Below, in pieces: positions 34,140 to 46,080 of a stretch of DNA of 64,000 nt. Both the position numbers and the translations under genes were made by a program. The stretch's first letter is position 1; each line of letters begins with the position of its first letter. Where the stretch lies: the NCBI GenBank assembly GCA_032871835.1, contig CM065295.1, positions 38,190,360-38,254,359 of the forward strand, given 5' to 3'. The DNA is from Dipteronia dyeriana. Its lineage: Eukaryota; Streptophyta; Magnoliopsida; Sapindales; Sapindaceae. The notes below the pieces were generated by a model, which saw only the letters and a program-made list of their open reading frames with translations, was not told where the DNA came from and made no database searches.

Positions 34140-34390
34140 TGAGTGTTAGACTATTCAGCTAGGCAGAGCAATTCAACTCACTAGAGCAACTCAGTTCGTC
34201 GGGACAATTCATCTCTCTGTGGAAATATTTCTCACCATTGTTATTCAACTCGTCGTGGCAATTTAGCTTGCCGTAGCAACTCAACATGACGTAGCTATTC
34301 AGCTCACCGAAGCAACTTAGATGGTAGAGACAACTCAGCTCTTCAACTATTTACCTTAGTCAGCTGGGTTTTTAGCTTTTAGCTCTTCAT
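34140..34390 (+). repeat. Internal copy of the LTR minisatellite in element D
   Basis: Phrases such as CTATTCAGCTCACCGAAGCAACT and CAACTCGTCGTGGCAATTTAGC match the minisatellite of D's LTRs, but this copy lies inside the element, about 300 bases before the polypurine tract. Confidence 0.6.
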
Positions 34391-34655
34391 GTCATCAAAA
34401 AAAAATCTCACAATCATGACTCATGAAGATAAGACCATTCATCAACAAGATTGATGTCAAATGAAACCTTAAGATCATACATCATCTAAAGTATACACAA
34501 GGAGGAGTAAACAACTAATGGAACCATGTCTTGAGAAATAAACAATAAAGACGAGATCATAAAATGTTTGAAGCACTAAATGAAAGAATATTTTTAAATC
34601 CACTTGGTCGAATGGGCAGGTCACTAGCAATTAACCTCGTAGATTTAGAGGGTAT

Positions 34656-35168
34656 TGTTAGAGGACTCTTCAATCAGTCTTACGCGTTTATATAATTGAG
34701 GGGAAATATGGAACAAATCAATCCACGTCATCCATAAGTTAAAGTTATGACGTGTGATCAGATGGTCAAAGTAAAACACATGGAAGTACCACATATAGAA
34801 ATAACAGCATATACCAAATCTGCTCGCATGTATAGACATGCTCTAGTCACTAGAGGTATTTAGCTCATCCGGAGTTATTCAGCTCATCATGGCAACTCAG
34901 CTCACCGCGACTAGTCTACTCACCATGGCAACACAACACGTAATGGAAAATCAGGTCACCATGATTATTTAGTTCACCCTAGCAATTCAGCCCACCATGG
35001 TAACTCAGCTCGCCGAAAGCTCTTCAGTAAAGCACCTCGACAAACAATTCAGCTAGGCACCTCAGCCAGCTGTTCAACAAAGCACCTCGACCAACTATTC
35101 AGTTAGGCACCTTTGCTAGCTATTTATCTAGGCACCTCGGCCAACTATTCAGGTCTTCAGCTTAATAA
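34656..35168 (+). repeat. 3' LTR of element D, truncated
   Basis: It begins TGTTAGAGGACTCTTCAATC after TTTAGAGGGTAT and follows the 5' LTR through the minisatellite to about CTTCAGCTTAATAAG. The last 600 or so bases (including the TATA-like region) are missing. Confidence 0.65.
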
Positions 35169-35426
35169 GAAGGGATAATTACTTCGGTGACCATCAATTT
35201 GGGTCATCACTATCAAAATGACCATTATATGGGAATTGGATTCAAAATGGCCATTTTTTCTAACACTGTTTTAGTGGTCATTCCATCTATTTCCATCCAA
35301 TGAGTGGTATTTTGGTAAATAAGAGAATGACATTAATTTATATTATATGTTTTTTGGAAATCAATTTTATCTTTTGTTTTTTGAAACTAATAATTATATT
35401 TAGTGAGTGTATATAAGTATATAATA

Positions 35427-35430
<4 letters not shown>

Positions 35431-35474
<44 letters not shown>
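35431..35474. repeat. (AT)n microsatellite, 22 units
   Basis: An uninterrupted AT dinucleotide run. Confidence 0.95.
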
Positions 35475-35476
<2 letters not shown>

Positions 35477-38400
35477 CTTTTCAACTTATCTCAAATATAG
35501 TTTTTAGAATCTTTAGATTTTGTAACTTTAATCTTCTCAAAAAAGAATATGTGTGTGTGTGTTTATACGTACAATTTTTTTTATTTTCCATTTGAACTAA
35601 TATAAGATATATTAGTTCCTTACATGTGGGCCATTAGATTTAAATGATTTAACTTGGTTGTATGCACTTGTCAAAGCATCTTTTAAATCCAATGAACCAC
35701 ATACAATGAACTGTTATTTTATATCAATTTGAATTAGCAGTAGAAAGATATATGAGTGAATTCATAAAGAGCTATAAAATTTATCGTTTTATTGTTTTTA
35801 GCCACTAATTTATTTTTTATTGCTTTCATCACTTTTGACCACTTTTGGACTAAAACAACCCGACATTTGAAATTTGGAAAAAAAAAAGAAAAAAAAAGTT
35901 TCAATTGTTCAGTTCAGTTCTTTTCCGTTGTTAGGGTTAAGTTATATCGGTCAAAACAAAAGAAAGACAGAGAATGGAAGAGAAAAAAAGATCGTCGCCG
36001 TACCTCTTGCCAAATTTGCCACACCTCTCGCTGAATCCGCAGCTCTAGGTCATCGACACCGTCTTCTGCTATCGTTTGCCACTACTGCTGTTCTCGTTCG
36101 TCAAAGCTGCTACTCTTGGTTGTTGACACCGCCCTTGCTCGTCAATCATTAAATCTGGTTAGTTAATGGATGTTTAATCCCCATTTTTCAATCAAAGGTA
36201 GCCCCAATAATTATATGGCATTAATCCCCCTGCGCTTTGTGTTTTGCTATTGTTATTTGTGAACCCTTGGTTTATGATTGTCCTTAATTTTTTAGATAAA
36301 CCTGATTGGTAAAGCACTTGAGAAAAAATTATTCAAAGAAAGAGATTATAGAGAAAGTGAAGAAAAAGAGATAGAAAAACAGTAAAACTAAAACAAAAAC
36401 ATAAAGACATTTGTATGCCTCATTTGATTTTTGTGACATCTTTAACTTAGATAAATTGAATGTAATTGTTTAATTTGTTATTTTTAATAAGATGTACTAG
36501 GAAATATTACAGAATACACAAAAGCTCAAGGTCAAGCTCACATTGATCGACACTCAACTCAATCTGGTGCCAGCTAAACAGAAGAAGAAATGAGATTTTT
36601 TGCTAAAAAATCACGAATGTTTATATAGATTTGAGGTTAAAGTAGCTTCAATGTCTCTCTACTTTGTATTTTCTTTTTCTTTATTATAGGTTTCACTTTC
36701 TATCAAAGAATAAAGGTGTTGGAATGGGTTTTGTGTTACTCATATGTGTTGTATTCATATTTTGTATTCATTTTCTATCAAAGAACAATTATGGTAATTC
36801 ACTTATTATTGGCATGTGACTTGAATTGAATTTACTTTTCCGACATGAATTTTCGTTTTATAAAACTTTCGATTTATGAATGTTTATGGACAATGGTCCT
36901 GTGTTTTAAATAGAAAAAATTTAGTTTGTCATATTTTGTAAAGTAGTTTGTCATTTTAAAGTTAATAAATTTGGTTGTATTAATTGGTTGTAACTTGTAT
37001 TAATTGATTGTCTTCACGCGATTCAAATATTAGTAGAGTTTTGATGATTAGAAGTTCATCTTGGTTATTTGGTAATAGGCTAACAACAATGCTAGTGCTA
37101 TATACAAGTGTTAAGTTTTTTCTGTTAATCGTTTTACTTTTATGGTTGGTAATTATTTGGTAACTGTAATTCTGATTGATCTTGTGACGGTAAAGAACTA
37201 TAGTCTAAATGATTCCTTCCAACCATATTGCATAAGCTTGGATATTTTGGTCAGAATGGCATACCTGTTAGATTTTAGATTATGTTGACATTAATTCCAT
37301 ATCAAAATGATTTTTATTTGTAATGAATTAGTTGTTTAAATTCATGATGATTCAAGTTTCAAAGAAGCAATAACAACTCGTCAAAGGAAGTACAAAGTCT
37401 TCAAAGAGAAAGGATGTTATATGGTTCTACAAAGGTATATTAAGATTTTATCTTTCTCTTACAAAGCTTAGGCACACACACAACTCATTCATATGTATCC
37501 ATGCATCGTTGTGCCTCATTTATAACACATTCACACACTTAAAGTTGAATGCTCATGCATTGGTATAAAAGTAACATGTTTTGGAAAAAGCATGATCGAA
37601 GATTATGTCTATGTAGTTTGCATTCTAGTGTGAATTGTGTTTGTATGTGTATATGTTTGTAAAACATGGATATTGAACTTGATTTTAGTCTTAAATCATT
37701 CTTTATTAAGTTCCAAACACTTTAGTTACTCACACTTTCAGTTTCAAGTTCTAAGTCAAAAGTTATGATACTTTCCAGTCATGTTGCATACATTGTCTTC
37801 GTATTCATATATCGAGTCGAATTCTTATTTTTGAGGTGGAGTATCTTATATGTCCATGTCCAAGGGAGAGTTACGATTTGTAATCCGTAAACGGATTCAA
37901 ATTCTGAGTTCGGAGGCAGAATGGTGGAAGAACTTGAAGGGAACGCGCGAGGAAAAGAAGTGCAACCAAGCACTCTTTCCCGAGATGGTGTGTAGCCATC
38001 TTGGGCCAAAATTATTCATCCCTAAAATGTTTGACATCTTCTTTTTGGAAAGAAAAGAAAAAATAAATAAAAGAAATTATAGAGGTTATTTTATTAAGAC
38101 AAAAATAATATTTATTGCTTATAAAGATTTATCGGGATTATATTTTTATCTTTATCTTTATTTTTTAAAGGTTTTATTAAGAAACAAAGATCATAATTAA
38201 ATTTTATTCAATTTTTATATTAATTATTGTAGATTAATTTAAAAATTACAAAAAATTATACATATCCTTTTATAAATATGATAAATAAAATTCTAAAATA
38301 CAAAACTACTTTTTAGAAAAGTTGTTATACATTTATCCTTCTCTTTGTGATAGGAATTCAAATATTACATTTGTGGATTAAGTTGAAAAATGTAAAGAAA

Positions 38401-38724
38401 GTCTCTTTATTCCTTGTATGATTAACGATAGACCATTTCATCTGACAATATATGATTTGATAAAAATATTTTAATTAAAAGCTACAATAAATATTTTTTT
38501 AACAAGAAAAGAAATTATTTGAATTAATCTACAATAAAAATTAAATAACATGTAGAGGTTCTATATAAATAGAATGCTTTAATTAATAAATTCTAAGCAA
38601 TAGCAAAGTGGATAAGCTTTGCTTCAGTTTTAGGTGAGTGGTTTGACGCTAAACATTAAATGAGGCTCGATTGTGATAGGAGGGTTGTGATGAGAGTGAG
38701 CTGGGGTTGGGTAGGTAGTGGGAC

Positions 38725-38960
38725 GATAAAGTTCCAAACAAACAAGTTTTTTTTTCCAAATTTTGTCCCCATAGATATTTTATAGGGACGAAAAGAAAAA
38801 TCGTCCTTATATTATTTTGCCTCTATAGGTAGTATTTAGGACGAATTTTAATTTTCATCCCAAAGAACCTACTTTGACCATCCTTAGGCGAGGTAATTAA
38901 GGATGAATTTACACACTAAATCGTAAATGTGGGGAGAAATTTCTACTGAAGTGGGAGTTT
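38725..38960. repeat. GGACGAAA / TTTTCGTCC inverted motifs, CACTA-like remnant?
   Basis: AGGGACGAAAAGAAAAATCGTCC and AGGACGAATTTTAATTTTCATCC are close inverted motifs that recur within 130 bases, as in subterminal regions of plant CACTA transposons. There is no CACTA end or target duplication visible, so this is only a suggestion. Confidence 0.3.
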
Positions 38961-39194
38961 CAATCCTGATTCATTTTTGTAACCATTGATCTAACAGTTT
39001 AATAAAATATTATTAAATAAATGTTTTTTAATAGCCATTTGTATATCATGCAAAATAATTATAAAGATAACTGGAATCAATTTAAATTATCAAATAATAT
39101 TTTCTAAAAAAAATTGTTCAATACAAATTTAATTTAAGAATATATTTACATTTGTTAACGGTGATTTTTGGATCATGTAGGATTGATCACGCGC

Positions 39195-39978
39195 CTTATG
39201 GAGAAAATAGAAACAAGGGAGCATGTACACATAAGTTTACGTGGTAAAACCTCAACGTGGGGAAACATCCACGGTTGCCGGAGACGTCGAGAAGAATCCA
39301 CTATAATATAATGATTACACACTCAATCTCTCATTTTTGGCGTATCTCTCTCTTTTTATTCTTATATATTTTCTATGTGATGCTCTCTATGTGTCGTTAT
39401 GTATATATCTATTTTACAATGAGATTAGGGGTCTATTTATATATGCATAGAACCTTTATCCTTGTTATACAAATAAGGAAAGGTGATAGTGTTTAATTAG
39501 AACTGGTTACTTGATGAAGTTATCTTTGTCTTCTTTTTGTCTTAGAGTTTATCCTTCTGAAAGCTTTGAGTTCTTTCCTGAATAGAATTCTCTAACACTA
39601 AAGAGGAAATAAGGATATTTCCTTATTGGAGTGCAACTCTAGATTCCTTGTTTAAGTAAGGCAATTCTTCTTTGTAATTTAGTCGTAGTTGCCTTTGATA
39701 TCTCCCACGTGTTGTTTAACTGACCAATTGTCTGATCACAATCAGAATTTTTTTATCCCTGATCGGATGGTCCTGACCAAGTCCTCTCTACCCGATCGGC
39801 TAGTTTCCCCGACCAGGTTATTTATGCCCGATCGGTTAGCTTCCCTAACCGTCTTAGGTAATCTTGATTTGGCCTTGAGATCATCTATTAATTGCCTTTA
39901 GTTGGTCTTTTCTAACTCCTATGACATGGTATATCCAATCATGTTGACTTGTCTTGCTATCAAAAAATCCCTATAACA
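39195..39978 (-). repeat. 3' LTR of element E
   Basis: It contains TACACATAAGTTTACGTGGT and AACATCCACGG, as in B's LTRs, and ends CCCTATAACA. It matches 40899-41211 and then 51014-51449. The exact left end is uncertain by some 10 bases. Confidence 0.65.
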
Positions 39979-40898
39979 ATACCCTCTCAAATCCGTGAGA
40001 TGAGCTCTTGACGGCTCAACGAAGGGGATTTAAATAGTTTTGATTTTTTGACACTCCAGATCTTGCTTGTTGCTTTAACCTGATCAAATATCTTATTAAA
40101 CTGATCGGGTTTTTTTTTTAACTAATCAAGTATCTTATTAAACTGATCAGTCTTAGACTCCTTTTTGCTCCCTTGTAGCTGGACCAGTTGGTGTCCTGGC
40201 TCTCTGCTCAGGATAATTCCCGACCATTTTTTTTTACTAGTCGATGTCCCAACTCTTCGTTTAGAATAATCCCTGACTGTCTTGATTCGGTAGGTGTCCT
40301 AACTATCTTGGTCCCTCAGGATAATTTCCGACCGTCTTCATTTTTCCGTAAGTGTCCTGGCTTTTCGCTCAGGATAACTCCCAACCTTTTTGAGTCTTCA
40401 GCCAAGAGATGTTTTGGGAACCTTGCCCCATTTTTCCCTGTTTTTTCCATGTAAACAAGTCACCAAGGACGTCTCCCAGTTTTATCTGTTTACAAGGGTT
40501 TGTCCGAATCGTTAGTGCGATACTAACACAACCGGACGTATTTCACCAGTTTCCCCGATAGTGTACCCGAGTGTTTTTTCCCGGTAAAAATGGCAACTCG
40601 GGGTGACTGGATTGCTGACAGTGCTTTATATGCACCTAGCTAGTTTGACAGGCGCGTCAGGTCTCTTACCCTCGACTTCTTAGCCTCTCGGGCACCTTCA
40701 CCCACCATGGTAAGTGTCGACGCTACGAGTTTATCTTTGATAACAAAGATGATTATTAAAAATTTGAAACCACTCTTGGCTTTTTTATTAATTGATCTGC
40801 GAATTAACATCATCAAAATAACAAAAATTAGAAAAACTAAAAATCAAAAAACAAATTGAAAATATCGCGACTAATAGGTTTTTATAGATTGTTGAAGA
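39979..40898 (-). other. Internal part of element E (B-type 3' region)
   Basis: TCAAGTATCTTATTAAACTGA occurs twice with a variant near 40080-40150, and GTCACCAAGGACGTCTCCCAG with GGGTTTGTCCGAATCGTTAG at 40458-40520 matches B at 21690-21755. Four or five phrases like GTGTCCTGGCT-CTCAGGATAA(T/C)TCCCGACC lie at 40190-40410. No ORF is supported. Confidence 0.6.
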
Positions 40899-41211
40899 TG
40901 TTATAGAGAAAATATAAAAAAGGGAAAAACATGTACACATAAGTTTACGTGGTAAAACCCCAACGTGGGGAAACATCCATGGTTGTTGGTGATGGTGAGA
41001 AGAATCCACTATAATATAATGATTACACAATCAATATCTTATTTTTTGTGTATATCTCTCTTTCTTTTTCTTGTATATTTTCTATGTGATGCTCTCTCTA
41101 TGTGTCGTTATGTATATATTTGTTTTACAATGAGATTAAGGGGTCTATTTATATGTGCATAGAACCCTTATCATTGTTATACTAATAAGGAAAGGTGATA
41201 GTGTTTAGTTA
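40899..41211 (-). repeat. 5' LTR of element E, first part
   Basis: It matches 39195-39480 and ends at GTGTTTAGTTA, where copia F begins; AGTTA (41207-41211) is the left copy of F's target duplication. Confidence 0.65.
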
Positions 41212-42027
41212 TGTAAAGTCCTCATTTATTGATTGGCTTATTTCGTGAACAAATCACATTTTTAGGGTGTTATGTAAGGGTAGCTTAGGCTTTCAAGACC
41301 TCAAGAGGAGAAGCACCAAATGTAAAATTCTTATGCTTACTTGCTTTGAAGAGATAGCTGCATTCTCACAAATTCATGCATAAGTTTTATTCATATATGT
41401 TGTGTGTTTATACTTGTGTGCATTTTGGTTTAAATGACTCTTGTTGATTCATTTGCATCTTGTTATTAAAAGTTTTATGTCATGTGAGGCATTAGAATAG
41501 GATGCATTTTCATCACTCTAGGACTTCTTGATTTTATGTGTTTGGGTGTTGAAAAAGTGGGCATTGCGCTGGTGGTGCGCTACTCGACTAGCGCAACCTC
41601 ACCAGCGCAACATTCCACTAGATCGCCGCTTGTCATGCACCACTGAGTTGCGCCACTGCACCCGTGCAATGTTGAAAAAGTGGGAATTCCGTTGGTGGTG
41701 CGCTACTCGACTAACGCAGCCTCACCAATGCAACATTCCAGTGGATTGCCGTTTGTCATGCGCCAATGTCCTGCGCCACTGCACCCGTGCAATATTGAAA
41801 AAGTGGGCAGTATACTGGTGGTGCGCTACTCGACTAGCGCAGCCTCACCAGCGCAACATTCCAGTGGATTGTCGCATGTCATGCGCCACTGAGCTGCGCC
41901 ACTCGACCAACGCCTAATGAAAATATTAGGTTGTGCGATGGTGGTGCGCTACTCGACCAGCGCATCTCACCAGTGCACATAGCAGAAGCTGGAACATTTT
42001 TTCCAAAATGACCTCACTTTGGTTGAA

Positions 42028-42082
<55 letters not shown>

Positions 42083-42973
42083 ATTCTTTGTGTTCAGGTC
42101 GAAAAAGAGTTCAGAACATCATATCTTTTCCTTAGAACACATTTCAAAAGGAAAAATTTTCCAAGAACTCATATTTAAACACTCAAAGCATTCCCATGTG
42201 CATAAAAACTTCATCTTGCATCATCTAAAGTCATTTAGAGTGCATCAATGGATAGTTTTGCTTCATCACATCTTGTTTGGTAAGTTTTTCACAATCTTCT
42301 TACAAGTTAAGTGTTTTGCTTGCTAAGTCATCTCTTTAATTATTTGTATGCTCTTAGAACATATTCTAGATACAAATTAGAGATTGTTGTGATGACATGA
42401 TTGCGTGTTGTATTGTGATAGCTTCATAGGATTTTTTTAATCTATGTTTAGCTAAGCTTTTTGAACATGTCATTTAGCTCTTGATATCTAGGATTGCATT
42501 AATTGTCATCTCATTATCCTAGATAAGCATATAAGGTTTCTAGCCTTGTTTGTTCTTTGAATATCATCATATATTTACATAGGACATTTTATCTCTTCAT
42601 TGAGAAGTAAGACTTGTGTTGCTTCCGGAAGTAGGTAGCTTAAATCGTAAGCAAGATGGACTAGGTTCACTTATACCGGGATTAGGTAGTGGTGGTAGAT
42701 TTTAAACCAGGATTTGGTTGTAATTCCTTTTCCATTAGTTGATTCGAGGTTCAAGTGTGGCGTACATATCAGCCCCATGGTTTTTCCCATTTGGAGGGTT
42801 TCCATAAAAATCTCAAGTGTCTTTACTATCAATTTTTACACTTGTGATATTATTGTAACTAGCTAAGGGCATTTTCATCAACTTGACCGTTAACAAAAAT
42901 TGGGTAAAATTGTTTAAAATCTATTCACCCCCCCCCCCAGATTAATATTATACACACCATAATATTTGTTTCA
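41212..42973 (+). repeat. 5' LTR of copia F
   Basis: It runs TGTAAAGTCC...TTTGTTTCA and pairs with 49431-51013. It carries a 123-base tandem array (41548-41960), a (CA)14(TA)12 tract (42031-42082) and a C run at 42928-42938. The ORFs at 41528-41917 and 41680-41892 translate the repeat array and are not genes. Confidence 0.9.
41548..41960 (+). repeat. 123-bp tandem repeat with a strong hairpin in each unit, 5' LTR of F
   Basis: Units start at 41548, 41671 and 41794; a partial one is at 41916. Each has TTGCGCTGGTG...GCGCTA, a short loop, and TAGCGC...CACCAGCGCAA (first unit 41564-41610), which can pair over 11 plus 6 bases. The GC content is well above that of the surrounding LTR. Confidence 0.85.
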
Positions 42974-42974
42974 A

Positions 42975-42990
42975 TTGGTATCAAAGCAGG
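42975..42990 (+). other. Primer-binding site of copia F
   Basis: TTGGTATCAAAGCAGG follows the LTR end by one base. The normal TGGTATCAGAGC has one change here (G to A). Confidence 0.85.
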
Positions 42991-43100
42991 TTCCTAGATA
43001 TACAAAGGTGATCCTTGCTCATTTTGGTGTGTGTTGCATTTTGTGTGTGTGTATTGATCATTCATACAGTTGCATTCATATCATTCATTCATTAAACACA

Positions 43101-44484
43101 GTGAATGGAAACGGTGGCAACGAGGGAGCTTCTAGCACTAGACCTCCACTTCTCACCGGATTGAATTATGCCTCTTAGAAAGGCAAGATGGAGTCGTATA
43201 TTTGCCAAATTCATGACAGGGCATGGATGGCGGTTGAAGATGGCTACACTCCACCCATGATGACTCCTACAGATGGAGGGGATGATGTACTCAAGCCAAA
43301 GGCACAGTGGAATGCACAAGAGTTTGAGGCATCAAAGTGGAATAGGAAGGAAATGCATGCCATCCTATGTACAATGGATAAGAACCATTGCAAGTTGGTT
43401 CAAAATACTAGGATAGCTAAGGAGGCATGGGATATCCTAGAAGTTTCACATGAGGGAACCGATGTGGTTAAGGAATCGAAGCTTCAAGTTCTCCAAACAC
43501 AATTTGAATTGCTCAAGATGGATGAGAATGAGTGCTTCAATGACTTTGAAGTGAGGTTGGTGAACATTGTGAACCAAAGTCATCAACTTGGTGATCCTTA
43601 TTCGGATTGGAAGATCAAGAAGAAGATTATTAGATCTCTACCTGATAGATTTGAGTCTAAGGTGACGGCTTTAGAAGAGAATAGTGGTTACAAGGATATA
43701 AAGCCAAGTGAAGTGATTGGGAGGCTTCTAGCTTATGAATCTAGGAAATATCCTAACCCCACACCATCAAAAAAGCAAAAGGGTATTGCTTTGAAAGCCT
43801 CCAAAGTTGAGAAGGAGGAGAGTGATGACTCTGATGAAGAAATGGTCTTGCTAATGAGGAAGTTCAAGAAATTCTACATGTCTGAGAGGAAAGGTTTCGG
43901 ATCTAAGGGTCAAGACTTGAAGAAAAAAGGCTCCTTTCAAAAAGATTGAGCCTAGGCAAGAAAAGACCAAGAAGAAAATAGTCAAATGCTATGAATGTGG
44001 TGGGATAGGTCACTTTGCCCCTAAATGTGCAAATCATAAGGTCAAGAAAAAGGGAAAAGTGATGGTTGCCACATGGAATGAAAGTGATAACTCCAATGAA
44101 GGAGATGATTCTTCAGATGATGAAGAACTCATGGCTAACTTCATAGCTTTTACATCCTCTTATAGGAGCAAAGATGCTAGCGATGAAGAAAATGAGAGTC
44201 AAGAGGAAAACTACTCAAGTGATGATGGATCTTCATCACAATCCATAAATGGAAATGTGGAAAGGATGGATCTCAAGGACTATATGACTAGGTTTAAAAG
44301 TTCAAGGTTAAATAACAAGAATGAAATTAAAAGATTAAAAGAAGAAAAACTAGAGCTCTCAACTCAAGTTGACCAACTAAATGAAGAGTCGGTGAGATCT
44401 AAGAGGAGTGAAGAAGGGTTGAAGAAAGAGCTTGAAGATGCTAGAGATTTTTTGGCCAAGATGAACTCTAGCACCAAATGCTAG
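43101..44484 (+). pseudogene. gag of copia F
   Basis: The first codons read (GTG)NGNGGNEGASSTRP at 43101, then an in-frame TAG at 43176-43178. The capsid-like region (43188-43949) has IAKEAWDILEVSHEGTDVV, KLQVLQTQFELLKMDENE and IIRSLPDRFESKVTALEE, typical of copia gag. A frameshift near 43950 precedes the CCHC knuckle CYECGGIGHFAPKC (about 43987). Acidic repeats and a coiled-coil segment (44059-44484) follow. Another frame change at 44480 leads into pol. It forms the virus-like particle in the family. Confidence 0.85.
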
Positions 44485-46080
44485 ATGTTGGAAAGAGGCC
44501 AAGTGACAAGAAGGGGCTTGGGTTTGAAGATGACAAGATGTATTCCACTCCAAGCAAGAACATTTTTGTAAGAAGCATGAACTTCAATGGGTCATATTCT
44601 CATCAATCACCTAGGAAGATACTTGACCTAGGAAAGTGTTCAGGTAGTGCTCAAGTGAAGGTGGTACCAAGAAGCCTACCTCAAGCCCATCCTACAAGGG
44701 CTCCTCAAGTTAACTTACCGAAAGCTCATAAAGGGAAGATACCTATCATGCAAGCTCAACCAAGGAAGCAATCAAGTCTTGCTCAACAACAAAGAAGAAA
44801 AGCTTCTCAACAACAATCAAGACAACCACAAAGACATGGGAAGGCTCCAATGCAACCTCAAGGATATGGTAATATTCCTAACTATATTCCTACATGTCAT
44901 TTTTGTGGTATTGATGGTCATATTAGACCAAATTGCTTTAGATATATTAAATTGTGTAGAATTGAAAGCATGATAGAGAAGAAAAAGGCAAAAGCCATGA
45001 TACATGTCACTAAGAAAAATGGAACACCTTTGCATGATCCTAGGACACTTAGAGCCCATGTACCATTGACCACTATGAAGGAAAATTTTGCACCTAGGTG
45101 GATTAGAAAGGATGAACACTTTTGCCGTGTTGCACAAATTGCCTTGAAAGCTCATTCTAGTGATTTTTGGTATTTTGATAGTGGGTGCTCTAGGCACATG
45201 ACTGGAAATAAGAGTTTCTTTGAGACTCTTGTGATGGAGGAGGAAGGAAATGTCACCTTTGGTGATGGATCCAAAAAAAAAGTTAAAGGAAAGGGAACCA
45301 TTTCCATTCCAGGATTATCCTCATTGTTCAATGTTTTGTATGTTGATGGTTTGAAAGCTAATTTGATAAACATTTCACATCTTAGTGATGAAGGTCTTTC
45401 CGACTTGTGTAGAAAAAATGATTGTTCTATCCTATTGCCAAATGGACAAACCTTGTTAAAAGGTATGAGATCTAGCGACAATTGCTATTGTCTTGAGGCT
45501 AGAGGTGTCTCTTGCTATGTGTCCAAGGATGAACAAATTGATTTGTGGCACGAAAGACTTGGTCACATGAAATATAGGGATTTACGAATCTTAGATAAGT
45601 TCAATGTTGTGCGAGGCCTTCCCAAGCTTGGGAAAAAGGTAAATGGTGTTTGTGGACCTTGCCAACAAGGGAAGCAAACCAAAAGTATGCATAAAAAGGG
45701 CAAGTATTTATCCACCAAGGAACCTCTAGATCTTCTCCATATGGATCTTATGGGTCCCATGCAAACCTAGAGTTTAAGTGGAAAGAGATACATTTTTATG
45801 TGTGTAGATGACTTCTCTAGGTACACTTGGACCTATGTTCTTAGAGAAAAATCTGAAACCTTTGACAAGTTTAAAGTGCTTAGTTCCAAAATTCAAAATG
45901 AGATGAAATTCAAGATTAAAAGCATTAAAAGGATTAGGAGTGACCATGGGAAGGAGTTTGAGAATGCCCATTTTGAAAACTACTGTAATAGTCTAGGCAT
46001 TTCTCATTAGTTTTCGGCTCCTAGAACACCTCAACAAAATGGAGTTATTGAGAGGAAAAATAGGGTTCATCAAGAATGTC
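44485..46080 (+). pseudogene. pol of copia F: zinc knuckle, protease, integrase
   Basis: 44478-45770 carries a basic linker, a second knuckle (CHFCGIDGHIRPNC), the protease block WYFDSGCSRHMTG, then the GAG-pre-integrase segment LWHERLGHMKYRDL and the integrase zinc fold (CGPCQQGKQTKS). TAG at 45768-45770 stops it. The core continues in the same frame (VDDFSRYTWTYV, then RSDHGKEFEN) to TAG at 46008-46010. PQQNGVIERKNR follows, giving D, D and E. A frameshift near 46070 comes next. Confidence 0.85.

Larger units (their letters stand above)
29959..35168 (+). mobile_element. Non-autonomous LTR element D with satellite-like arrays
   Basis: A 5' LTR (29959-31252) and a truncated 3' LTR (34656 to about 35168) flank 3.4 kb. 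Both LTRs start TGTTA(A/G)(G/A)GG and share the block TCAATCCACGTCATCC. A primer-like site follows the first and a purine tract (TTTAGAGGGTAT) precedes the second. No pol domain was found. The internal part holds at least three kinds of tandem repeats. The primer type (TTGGC...AGGGGG) suggests a Tat-related parent, but this is inferred. Confidence 0.65.
35169..39194. other. Unassigned AT-rich region; no supported gene
   Basis: The start, GGGATAATTACTTCGGTGACC (35173), resembles the terminal repeat of some Mutator-like elements, but no inverted partner was seen. 35900-36160 has two overlapping frames with a Ser/Ala/Thr-rich translation (KFATPLAESAALGHRHRLLL), which may be a captured exon or chance. 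The ORF at 37850-38200 has Lys-rich, low-complexity coding. No splice-consistent gene model could be built. I see nothing else. Confidence 0.4.

Noticed and set aside
35792..36152. Host gene 5' exon
   Set aside because: Two overlapping frames with low-complexity or Ser/Ala-rich translations; no downstream exons, no recognisable domain.
41528..41917. 129-codon ORF with repeated KWxxRWWCATRL peptides
   Set aside because: It translates the 123-base (41 codon) tandem repeat of the F LTR; a similar ORF occurs at 49732 for the same reason. The repeat length is a multiple of three, so the frame stays open by chance.
42966..43178. Separate small ORF before the gag of F
   Set aside because: Its last ~25 codons are the N-terminus of gag, ended by the TAG at 43176; the start is leader sequence.
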